Origin: Gammaproteobacteria bacterium
GTDB lineage: Bacteria; Pseudomonadota; Gammaproteobacteria; Pseudomonadales; Azotimanducaceae
Assembly (NCBI GenBank): GCA_003476445.1
Contig: DMUF01000159.1
Location: forward strand, 8,137-15,809
Direction of reading: 5' to 3'
Length of the DNA stretch: 7,673 nucleotides
The notes under the pieces were generated by a model, which saw only the letters and a program-made list of their open reading frames with translations, had not been told where the DNA came from and did not search any database. Of this stretch, positions 1 to 7,166 are shown in pieces. Positions within the stretch are counted from its first letter, which is position 1; each line of letters begins with the position of its first letter. The translations under genes and the position numbers were made by a program.

Positions 1-2
1 CC

Positions 3-2120
3 GCTCGATCAGTGCCGACCGCTACTGCTGTGCCGACCGCAACGCTCCCAGGAAGCGTCCGGGTGCAACCCGCTCAGAGCGCCATGCCGCTCTCGATCGA
101 GATCTTTGATCAGTCCGAAGCCGGCACATTGGTAATTCTGGATCTGCCGCCGCCCGCCGCGCTCGATTTCAGCATCAGTCCAACCTGGCTCACGGTGCGT
201 GGCCCGCTCAAGACCAGGCTTGCGGTGATGGGTCGGTTGCCGAGCTCAAGTGAACTCGCCGATACCGCGCTATCGGGCATCAGTTTCGGCGGCGGGGAAG
301 AGCAAGCCTTGCGCATTGACTACCGGTCGAACTATTCCGTTTCGGTAACGTCCTCAGAGGGAAACCCCAGGGGCTCTAATCGCCTGGTGCTTCGATTTGT
401 ACCCAAGGCGCCGGAAGCCGTCGCAACCGCTCGTGTTCCGACGGTCGCCGCACCGGCAATGGACCGATCTGCGGCGGGAGCGCTCACGACGGAGGTCGTG
501 GTTGCAAAGACTACTGCTCCCTCCGAGGGTCACGCGATACCCCGACCCCGCACGGAGGATTTCGCCACTTCTCTCCCCGTGCCCGACCGTTGGCGCATCC
601 TCAGCTCGCTCGGACCGCCGCAAAAATGGTACGACCCTTACAACCAGAATCCGCTCAAGGCTGATTTTCCCATCCACGACGAGTGGTTCTTCAACCTTAC
701 GGCGACGTCGGACACGATCATCGAGACGCGCGAGGTGCCAACGCCCGTGGGACTGCAGTCAACGCGGGCGGCCGGATCGAATGACGTGTTTGGCGGTTAT
801 GAGCAGGCCGCCCTGGTGCAGAACGTGGCTCTCGAGTTTGTGTATTACGAGGGCGATACCGTCTTCCGTCCGGTGGATTGGGAATTCCGGTTTACGCCCG
901 TCTTCAACATGAACTACACCGAGGTCGACGAAATTCTTGCTGTCGACGCTGACCCCGGTACCGGGCAGGAACGCCAGCGCACCGATGTCGGCGTACAGAG
1001 CCTGTTTGTCGACAAACACCTCTGGAACGTGTCCGATAATTACGACTTCGACAGTATCCGGTTGGGCATTCAGCCGTTCTCAAGCGATTTCCGGGGTTTC
1101 CTGTTTCAGGATTCGCCGTTTGGCGTGCGCCTGTTCGGCAATCGCATGAACAACCACATTCAGTACAACGTCGCCTGGTTCCGCCGTCTTGACAAGGATG
1201 TCAACAGCGGACTGAACGATACGGAGGCGGGACTGCGGGATGACGATCTCTACATCGCCAATCTCTACTGGCAGGACCTGCCAAGTCGCGGGTTTTTCTC
1301 CGAGCTGCTGTTCGCCTATAACCGGAACCGAGAAACAGACAACGTCTACGACGATAACAACTTTATCGCGCGGCCTGCTTCGATCGGACTCGAACGCCCC
1401 AGAACCTATGATGTGTACTATCTTGGTCTCGGCGGGGATGGTCATTTCCAACGTTTGAATCTCACATCCCAGCTCTACTGGGCATTCGGAGAAGAGCGAG
1501 ACGGCATCTTTACCGGCAGCGAATCCGATATCGATGGACTGTTCTTTGCAATGGAACCCTCGGTTGACTTTGACTGGGTGCGCCTGCGCGGCTCACTGCT
1601 CTATGCAAGCGGCGACAGTGACCCCTACGACGATCGCAGTCAGGCGTTCGATGCAATCTTCGAGAACCCGATCTTCGCGGGCGCGGACACCAGCTACTGG
1701 ATTCGGCAGGCAGTGCCGCTGATCGGCGGCGGCCGGGTAACTCTTTCCGGACGCAACGGACTGCTGAACTCCATGCGCTCGTCCAAGGAGCAAGGCCAGT
1801 CTAACTTCACCAATCCCGGTCTGATCCTTGCGGGTCTGGGCGCCGATGCCGATCTGTTGCCGCAGCTACGCCTGTCGCTCAACGCGAACAGCCTGCGATT
1901 CGCCGACACCGCTGTGCTTCAGGCCGCGCGCGCTACGACCGACATCGAGGAAGATATCGGACTGGACCTGTCCGCATCGCTGATCTGGCGACCCTTCATG
2001 ACACAGAACGTCGTATTTCGGGTGTCCTATGCATCGCTGCTGCCAGGGCAAGGATTCGAGGATCTCTACGGGGACGGAGTCGCTCACTCCTTTCTCACCA
2101 ACATGGTGCTGACATGGTGA
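3..2120 (+). CDS. Outer-membrane beta-barrel protein with N-terminal AMIN-like domain (5' partial)
   Basis: The frame is open to the left edge, so the true start and signal peptide probably lie outside. The first in-window start is a GTG at 12 with no ribosome binding site or signal peptide after it; residue numbers below count from that GTG. Residues 1-15 are a Pro/Ala/Thr linker. Residues about 28-132 are beta-rich and read like an AMIN domain (TLVILDL, WLTVRG, ALRIDYRSNYSV, RLVLRFVP); AMIN domains bind peptidoglycan or secretion partners in the periplasm. A second Ala/Pro/Thr linker spans about 133-185. Residues about 190-702 show alternating polar/hydrophobic strands rich in Tyr, Trp, Phe and Asp/Asn turns. 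The protein ends in TNMVLTW, with hydrophobic residues at -2, -4 and -8 from a terminal Trp, the signature read by the Bam insertion machinery. The segment WYDPYNQNPLKADFPI looks like a conserved family motif. The stop overlaps the next gene, a large multihaem cytochrome, so a porin or cytochrome scaffold is inferred. The barrel call is strong, the AMIN call moderate and the function inferred. Confidence 0.82.
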   Translation, partial: ARSVPTATAVPTATLPGSVRVQPAQSAMPLSIEIFDQSEAGTLVILDLPPPAALDFSISPTWLTVRGPLKTRLAVMGRLPSSSELADTALSGISFGGGEEQALRIDYRSNYSVSVTSSEGNPRGSNRLVLRFVPKAPEAVATARVPTVAAPAMDRSAAGALTTEVVVAKTTAPSEGHAIPRPRTEDFATSLPVPDRWRILSSLGPPQKWYDPYNQNPLKADFPIHDEWFFNLTATSDTIIETREVPTPVGLQSTRAAGSNDVFGGYEQAALVQNVALEFVYYEGDTVFRPVDWEFRFTPVFNMNYTEVDEILAVDADPGTGQERQRTDVGVQSLFVDKHLWNVSDNYDFDSIRLGIQPFSSDFRGFLFQDSPFGVRLFGNRMNNHIQYNVAWFRRLDKDVNSGLNDTEAGLRDDDLYIANLYWQDLPSRGFFSELLFAYNRNRETDNVYDDNNFIARPASIGLERPRTYDVYYLGLGGDGHFQRLNLTSQLYWAFGEERDGIFTGSESDIDGLFFAMEPSVDFDWVRLRGSLLYASGDSDPYDDRSQAFDAIFENPIFAGADTSYWIRQAVPLIGGGRVTLSGRNGLLNSMRSSKEQGQSNFTNPGLILAGLGADADLLPQLRLSLNANSLRFADTAVLQAARATTDIEEDIGLDLSASLIWRPFMTQNVVFRVSYASLLPGQGFEDLYGDGVAHSFLTNMVLTW
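12..47 (+). repeat. Short tandem repeat coding for a Pro/Ala/Thr linker
   Basis: Two adjacent 18-nt units (12-29 and 30-47) share their first 11 bases (gtgccgaccgc) and encode VPTATA and VPTATL. At the protein level this is a low-complexity hinge just before the AMIN-like domain. It may be the end of a longer repeat run that starts left of the window. Confidence 0.4.
2114..2120 (+). other. ATGGTGA stop/start overlap (translational coupling)
   Basis: The barrel gene ends TGG TGA (stop 2118-2120) while an ATG for the cytochrome begins at 2114, giving a 7-nt overlap. No clear Shine-Dalgarno stands before 2114, so re-initiation by ribosomes finishing the barrel gene is likely. A second ATG at 2135 (residue 8) has a weak purine-rich aagtga just upstream and would give a more compact signal peptide. 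Either start could be used. Confidence 0.55.
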
Positions 2121-5100
2121 ACGCCCAAGTGATCATGCGCTCATCATTGCGCCGCGCGTCCTTGTTTCGTCGCTTTTACCTGGCCTCGGTCGGCTGCCTT
2201 GTCGCTGGATTGACGTTCGCTTCCGGCGGACACGATCCGGACCGTGTGCCCGTTCGCTCGTCAGCCCCCGCTGCGCCCGCGTGGCAATCCGAAGCAGAAG
2301 CCCGCGCAAAGTCAGCCGGCTGCGTATCCTGTCATCGCGAAACCGACGCAAGCACCATGCATGTGAGCCCTGCGGTACAGCTGGGATGCATTGATTGCCA
2401 CGGCGGAAACGCGTCCGCGCAGCTTCCCTCGGACTCGATTACGCCGGGTTCCGATGCCTACCTGGCCATCAAACGTGAGGCGCACCCAGAGCCTTACTTC
2501 CCCGACGACTGGAACTATCCCTCGAGTGCGAATCCCAAGCAGAGTTACGCGCTTCTCAACCGAGAAAATCCCGAGTACATCCGCTTCGTAAATCCAGGCG
2601 ATTACCGGGTGGCTCGGGAAGCTTGCGGCGCGTGCCACCTGCCGATTATTGAAGCCGCCATCCGCAGCCTGATGTCGACCTCTGCGATGTTTTGGGCGGC
2701 AGCCGCCTATAACAACGGCATTCTTCCCTACAAGCGCCCGCTGTTTGGCGAATCGTATACCGAGAATGGCGAGCCGGCAGAGCTGTTGGCTCCCATCCGA
2801 CTGCCACCGGAAGTGAGAGATGCCCACAGTATCGTGGACTCGCTCCTGCCTCTGCCGCCGTGGGAGATCGTGCCCCCTGGCGACATTTTCCGAGTGTTTG
2901 AACGCGGCGGTCGAAACATCTCGAATCTCTTTCCCGAGACGGGGATACCAAGCTCCTTTGGCCTGCAGCAGCGGCTGGAAGAACCGGGCAGACCGGACAT
3001 CCGACAATCAAGCCGCGGCCCCGGCACGGGCGCCCGCATCTCGATTCCACTGCTCAACATGGCGAAGACACGGCTCAACGATCCACACATGTGGTTTCTC
3101 GGCACCAATGACCAGCCCGGCGACTACCGCTCATCCGGCTGTTCCGCCTGCCACGTGGTCTACGCCAATGATCGCGACCCACGTCACTCCGCGGGCTATG
3201 CGAGCGCGGGGCACCGCGGTCTGTCGAAAACGAGTGATCCCACCATCTCCCAACGGGAGAGTGGCCACCCAATCGCGCACGTTTTCTCCCGAGCTATTCC
3301 AAGCAGCCAGTGCATGTCCTGCCACATGCATCAGCCAAACATGTTCGTGAACTCCTATCTCGGCTACACGATGTGGGACTACGAATCCGACGCGCCATTC
3401 ATGTGGCCAGAGGAGCAGGTCTACCCAACCGAGCGCGAAAAGAGGGAAGTCCACAAACGCAATCCAGAAGGCGCAGCACCGCGAGGTAAATGGGCCGATG
3501 TCGACTTTCTCGAGCGGGTTTCCGAGCTCAATCCGCAGCTGAAGGATACCCAGTTCGCGGATTATCACGGGCACGGCTGGAACTTTCGCGCCATCTACAA
3601 GCGTGACCGCAAGGGCAACCTGCTCGACGCAGATGGGGCCATCGTCACGGCCGATGATCCTGACAAGTTCAAGAAAGCCGTTCACATGTCTTCGGTGCAT
3701 CTGGATGTCGGCATGCACTGTGTGGACTGCCATTTCGCCCAGGATGCCCATGGCAACGGCCACATTTATGGCGAGGTCGCGGCTGCCGTGGAGATCGGCT
3801 GCAAGGACTGCCACGGCACCGCGCAGTCGTATCCCTCGCTACGCACCTCGGGACCAGCCGCACTGGAAGGCGGCATGAATCTCACCGCGCTGCGTAACCC
3901 GGATGGCAGGCCACGCTTCGAATGGGTTGGCGAGAAACTGATCCAGCGTTCGGTCGTCACGCCTGGTCTCGAATGGCAGATGTCGCTGGTGAAGGACTCC
4001 GTCAACCCAGGCCACACGGGTTACAACGAAAAGGCTGCGCGCGCAAAGCTGATGTCTCGCGACCCCGAGGGCCAGCAATGGGGCTCGAATGTTGCCGGGC
4101 GCGATCTCGCACACTCAGATGCAGAGATGGAGTGTTATACCTGCCACACGTCCTGGACCACCAGCTGCGGGGGCTGCCACCTTCCGATTCAAGCGAATCA
4201 GAAGTCTCCACGACTGCATTATGAGGGCGGCGAGAGCCGGAACTACGCAACCTACAACCCGCAAGTATCCCGTGACGACATGTTCCTGCTCGGACGTCGC
4301 GAGACGGCTAAAGGCGGCAAGATTGCGCCGGTCAGATCGTCCTCTGCGCTGGTGCTTACTTCGACCAATGCCAATCGCGAAACGATCTACATTCAACAGC
4401 CCCCGATTGCAGCGAGCGGCTACAGCAGCCAGGCGTTCAATCCCCATTTCCCGCATACCGTGCGCAAGACCGAAACCAAGACATGCGAAGACTGCCATCT
4501 CTCCCGCGCGAACGATAACAACGCGATCATGGCGCAGCTCCTGATTCAAGGGACCGGCTTCATCAATTTCATCGGCATGCATGCCTACGTCGGGGAAGAG
4601 GACAACGTTTCCGCCGTGACCGTAACCGAGTTTGACGAGCCGCAAGCCGTCATTGGCAGCTATCTGCATCGCTACGCCTACCCCGACAACTTCAAACGTC
4701 ACCGCACAGAGAGTCGCGAACTCGTCGAAGCCTGGCGGCATGAGAGCGGCGAGATAAATTGCCTCCAGCTGCGGGGTGAGTATCTCTACGTGTCCGAAGG
4801 CAGCAAAGGCAGCCGCGTTTATGACGTCGCAAGCATCGCCAACAAGGGTGTTTCGCAGCGCTTGATAACGGCTCCGTTCAGCCCGCTGGGCCAGGAGATC
4901 CGCATTCCAAGCGAGTCCGCCACCTGCATCGTTCTGCCTACCAATCAGCCGATTCAACCCTCGCGCAATGAGGGGCCACTGATGCGAGAGACGAATCAGG
5001 AGCAGCCGTTTCATCCGCTCTACCGCTACGCTTACATCACTGATGCGCGCGAAGGTCTGATTCTGGTCGATATCGACACGCTGATGGACGGGGATCCGCG

Positions 5101-5866
5101 CAACAACAATCTGGAGCGCGCCCTGACGTGGAACGACGGTGGCGTGCTGACCGGCGCGAAACACATGGTGCTTGGCGGGCGCTATGCCTACGTAGCCGCT
5201 GATCGCGGCGTGGTCGTGCTGGACATCGATCAGCCACTGCAACCAAAAGTCATCGCGGTTGTGCCCCTGCAGGGCGCACATTCGGTCGCGCTACAGTTCC
5301 GCTATCTGTTCGTGACCGACCGCGAAGGGTTCACCGTGATCGATGTCACTCGACCAGAAGCGCCCGTCATGACGGCTTCCAATCGGGTGCCGCTACAATC
5401 AGCCCGCCGAATTCATCTGGCACGCACCTACGCGTACGTCGCTGCGGGCCGGCAAGGCCTCGCAATCATCGATATCGAGAACCCTGCGGCACTCAAGCCA
5501 TTCGCCATGGTCACGGAAGGCTTGACCGACGTGAGTGATGTGACGGTAGCCAGCACCAATGCATCTCTCTTCGCCTATGTTGCCGATGGCGCCGGCGGAC
5601 TGAAGGTCTTCCAGCTGACCGCGCCCGACACCCAGCCGAATTTCTACGGGTTCAGTCCCGAACCCCGGCCGCAGCTTATCGCATGGCACACCACGCGCTC
5701 TCCGGCCCGCGCCTTGAGTCGCGGACTCGAGCGGGATCGCGGTGTCGATGAAACCGGCGGCCAGGTCGCGGTGTTTGGTCGCATCGGCTCACGACCTCTG
5801 AACGAAGCGGAAATGAAGCGTCTTTATCTCACGCGCGACGGGAAGCCATGGTACGTCGAAAACTGA
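2114..5866 (+). CDS. Exported decahaem c-type cytochrome with C-terminal LVIVD beta-propeller
   Basis: A 1250-residue redox protein. Residues 1-36 form a Sec signal peptide (RRASLFRRF, hydrophobic core to LTFA, cleavage near A36). Ten CXXCH haem attachment sites have first Cys at residues 70, 92, 171, 343, 400, 536, 563, 674, 685 and 791. There are many further His residues for distal ligation, such as VHLDVGMH before site 6 and DAHGNGH after it. The sites are unevenly spread: 70/92, 536/563 and 674/685 are close pairs, while 175-342 and 404-535 are long haem-free stretches. From about 812 to 1172 come about seven repeats of the form YAYVAD-x-GLxVVDI, the LVIVD type expected to fold as a beta-propeller. 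It lies between an outer-membrane barrel gene and a second multihaem cytochrome and overlaps both, which suggests an outer-membrane or cell-surface electron-transfer complex. Parts such as DNNAIMAQLL and EPQAVIGSYLHR look conserved and I believe they recur in an uncharacterised cytochrome family, but I cannot verify this. Haem binding is near certain; substrate and exact location are unknown. Confidence 0.93.
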   Translation: MVNAQVIMRSSLRRASLFRRFYLASVGCLVAGLTFASGGHDPDRVPVRSSAPAAPAWQSEAEARAKSAGCVSCHRETDASTMHVSPAVQLGCIDCHGGNASAQLPSDSITPGSDAYLAIKREAHPEPYFPDDWNYPSSANPKQSYALLNRENPEYIRFVNPGDYRVAREACGACHLPIIEAAIRSLMSTSAMFWAAAAYNNGILPYKRPLFGESYTENGEPAELLAPIRLPPEVRDAHSIVDSLLPLPPWEIVPPGDIFRVFERGGRNISNLFPETGIPSSFGLQQRLEEPGRPDIRQSSRGPGTGARISIPLLNMAKTRLNDPHMWFLGTNDQPGDYRSSGCSACHVVYANDRDPRHSAGYASAGHRGLSKTSDPTISQRESGHPIAHVFSRAIPSSQCMSCHMHQPNMFVNSYLGYTMWDYESDAPFMWPEEQVYPTEREKREVHKRNPEGAAPRGKWADVDFLERVSELNPQLKDTQFADYHGHGWNFRAIYKRDRKGNLLDADGAIVTADDPDKFKKAVHMSSVHLDVGMHCVDCHFAQDAHGNGHIYGEVAAAVEIGCKDCHGTAQSYPSLRTSGPAALEGGMNLTALRNPDGRPRFEWVGEKLIQRSVVTPGLEWQMSLVKDSVNPGHTGYNEKAARAKLMSRDPEGQQWGSNVAGRDLAHSDAEMECYTCHTSWTTSCGGCHLPIQANQKSPRLHYEGGESRNYATYNPQVSRDDMFLLGRRETAKGGKIAPVRSSSALVLTSTNANRETIYIQQPPIAASGYSSQAFNPHFPHTVRKTETKTCEDCHLSRANDNNAIMAQLLIQGTGFINFIGMHAYVGEEDNVSAVTVTEFDEPQAVIGSYLHRYAYPDNFKRHRTESRELVEAWRHESGEINCLQLRGEYLYVSEGSKGSRVYDVASIANKGVSQRLITAPFSPLGQEIRIPSESATCIVLPTNQPIQPSRNEGPLMRETNQEQPFHPLYRYAYITDAREGLILVDIDTLMDGDPRNNNLERALTWNDGGVLTGAKHMVLGGRYAYVAADRGVVVLDIDQPLQPKVIAVVPLQGAHSVALQFRYLFVTDREGFTVIDVTRPEAPVMTASNRVPLQSARRIHLARTYAYVAAGRQGLAIIDIENPAALKPFAMVTEGLTDVSDVTVASTNASLFAYVADGAGGLKVFQLTAPDTQPNFYGFSPEPRPQLIAWHTTRSPARALSRGLERDRGVDETGGQVAVFGRIGSRPLNEAEMKRLYLTRDGKPWYVEN
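4547..5629 (+). repeat. LVIVD-type beta-propeller repeats inside the decahaem cytochrome
   Basis: Protein-level repeats at residues about 812-848, 880-912, 966-994, 1015-1047, 1055-1086, 1097-1130 and 1140-1172. The best copies contain RYAYVAADRGVVVLDI, RYLFVTDREGFTVIDV and TYAYVAAGRQGLAIIDI: an aromatic-hydrophobic strand, an Asp/Gly turn, then a strand ending in D-I/V. The first two are more diverged. Between blades two and three lies a long insert (about 913-965). Two non-haem cysteines, C883 and C938, fall in this domain and could form a disulfide. Seven copies would fit a seven-bladed propeller; six is possible if the first is not a true blade. Confidence 0.72.
5848..5866 (+). other. 19-nt overlap between the two cytochrome genes
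   Basis: The ATG at 5848 lies in another frame inside the last codons of the decahaem gene, whose TGA is at 5864-5866. A purine-rich ggaag at 5841-5845 sits close to this ATG. The 5848 start is preferred because it supplies the basic MVRRK region of a signal peptide; the next in-frame ATG (5905) would cut into it. The overlap supports coupled translation of both cytochromes. Confidence 0.6.
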
Positions 5867-7140
5867 GCGGGATCCGGTTGGCGGTCTGCATCATCGTCAT
5901 CCTGATGACGCCGCTCGCTCACACTGACGAGCCCATGCACATGGGTGTTGCAAGCTGCGCCAGCAGCGTTTGCCACGGTCGCACGACAATCAGCGCGCAC
6001 AACCGGGTATGGATGACCGAGTTTCGCGTGTGGCAGGACAGTGATCCCCACGCAGGGGCGTATGACACGTTGTTGTCCGAGCAATCACGCCGCATCGCCG
6101 CACGCTTGCGTATCGGCAACCCGGCCGAGGCAAAGGTCTGTCTCGATTGTCATGCTGACAACGTCCCGACGGAACGACGCGGAGGGCGATTCGACCTCAC
6201 GGACGGTGTTGGCTGCGAAGCCTGCCATGGCGGAGCTGAAGACTGGCTATCTTCCCACGCCGACCGCAAGGCGACCCATGACGACAATCTGCATCGAGGG
6301 ATGTACCCGACATCGGATCCGGTCGCTCGCGGGCAACTCTGTCTCGGATGTCATCAGGGAACGCCAGGCCAGTTTGCATCGCACGACATCATGGCGGCCG
6401 GTCATCCTCAACTGCTCTTCGAACTGGCGAGTTACTCGCCTCTGCAGCCGATGCATTACGCGATCGATGATGATTATGTGGAGCGCAAAGGGCCTCAGGA
6501 CCCGATTGATCTGTGGCTGCACGGTATCTCGGCATCCGCATCGATGACGCTGACCATGATCAGCCGTCAGACGTGGAACGGCGACGCCGTTTTTCCCGAA
6601 GTGGCGCTCTACCAGTGCGACAGTTGTCATCGAGAAACCAGCAAAGCGCGGGGCACGGCGAAGGGATTCGCAGCAACGCTGCCCTCCGGCTCGATTCCGC
6701 TGAACGACACGGCGCTGCGACTTTTAGTGACCGTCGCGCGAGCGATGGATATAGAGGGGGCAAGCACGGCTTCGGCTCGCGTTGACGCTCTTGCGTATGC
6801 AGCCGTTACACAACGCTCTCGGCTTCCAGCGACAGCTGCGGCGCTCGCGCCGTGGCTTGATACGGTCAGCAGCGCAATGCTCTCAAAGATGAGATCGCGG
6901 GCGCAGCTCGCAAGCATCCGACGTGGCTTGCTCGAGTTCGCCGCTCGGGGCGATGCTCTGTACTTTCCGCTCGCAGCCCAGGTCTATCTGGGCGTAGTCA
7001 ATGTGAACACGGCGCTTGGCGAATTACCGGCAACGGACACCCGCATGCAGCAGTGGTTTGCTACGGTTGCTACTGAAGCAAGCTTCGATCCCGCAGGATT
7101 TGAGCTGCAGGGAAAACGTCTGTTCGACGAGTTTCGCTGA
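5848..7140 (+). CDS. Exported pentahaem c-type cytochrome (cytochrome c554-like), with one CX4CH site
   Basis: A 430-residue protein. Residues 1 to about 26 form a Sec signal peptide (MVRRK, then the hydrophobic run LAVCIIVILMTPLA). Haem sites: an atypical CX4CH (C37-ASSV-C42-H43), then CXXCH with first Cys at 98, 123, 165 and 257, making five potential haems. Candidate distal ligands include SAHNRVW, DPHAGAY, SHADRKATH, AAGHPQLLFEL and PMHYAI. The CASSVCHG start, DGVGCEACHG and AAGHP motifs suggest the broad cytochrome c554-like multihaem group, whose named member shuttles electrons from hydroxylamine oxidoreductase; no such enzyme is encoded here, so that role should not be carried over. 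Residues about 265-430 have no haem sites, are rich in Ala, Leu and Arg, and look helical; their function is unknown. No lipobox or membrane segment is seen beyond the signal, so a soluble periplasmic carrier feeding the decahaem partner is the simplest inference. The gene closes the operon. Confidence 0.9.
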   Translation: MVRRKLSGIRLAVCIIVILMTPLAHTDEPMHMGVASCASSVCHGRTTISAHNRVWMTEFRVWQDSDPHAGAYDTLLSEQSRRIAARLRIGNPAEAKVCLDCHADNVPTERRGGRFDLTDGVGCEACHGGAEDWLSSHADRKATHDDNLHRGMYPTSDPVARGQLCLGCHQGTPGQFASHDIMAAGHPQLLFELASYSPLQPMHYAIDDDYVERKGPQDPIDLWLHGISASASMTLTMISRQTWNGDAVFPEVALYQCDSCHRETSKARGTAKGFAATLPSGSIPLNDTALRLLVTVARAMDIEGASTASARVDALAYAAVTQRSRLPATAAALAPWLDTVSSAMLSKMRSRAQLASIRRGLLEFAARGDALYFPLAAQVYLGVVNVNTALGELPATDTRMQQWFATVATEASFDPAGFELQGKRLFDEFR

Positions 7141-7166
7141 TACGGGTAACGCTAGCGTCGAGACAG
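7114..7166 (-). terminator. Possible weak terminator / inverted repeat at the convergent gene ends
   Basis: Bases 7120-7129 (ctgttcgacg) can pair with 7156-7166 (cgtcgagacag), giving ten pairs with one bulged base and a 26-nt loop. Read on the minus strand, the stem is followed after a few bases by four T residues (opposite the A-run 7113-7116), which is weakly like an intrinsic terminator for the minus-strand gene, whose stop lies in the loop. The loop is long, the T-run short, and the left arm is inside the end of the pentahaem gene. No T-run follows on the plus strand. Confidence 0.22.

Noticed and set aside
397..912. A 171-codon plus-strand frame inside the barrel gene
   Set aside because: Its product is dominated by Arg, Ser and Pro with no domain pattern, as expected for a shifted reading of a GC-rich gene, whereas the barrel frame is clearly protein-like.
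2138..2221. Possible lipoprotein (C28 after ASVG) or Tat (RRF) signal on the decahaem cytochrome
   Set aside because: C28 sits in the middle of the hydrophobic core with a Ser at -3, unlike a lipobox. The twin Arg lacks the rest of the Tat motif, and c-type cytochromes are exported unfolded by Sec for haem attachment.
4115..5281. A 388-codon open frame on the minus strand opposite the decahaem cytochrome
   Set aside because: It lies wholly within the well-supported cytochrome and propeller coding region. Its translation shows no recognisable domain, and long antisense frames are common opposite GC-rich genes.
5848..7140. Naming the pentahaem protein cytochrome c554 of ammonia oxidation
   Set aside because: Only broad family resemblance is visible, the haem count and C-terminal domain differ, and no hydroxylamine oxidoreductase or other nitrification gene is in the window.
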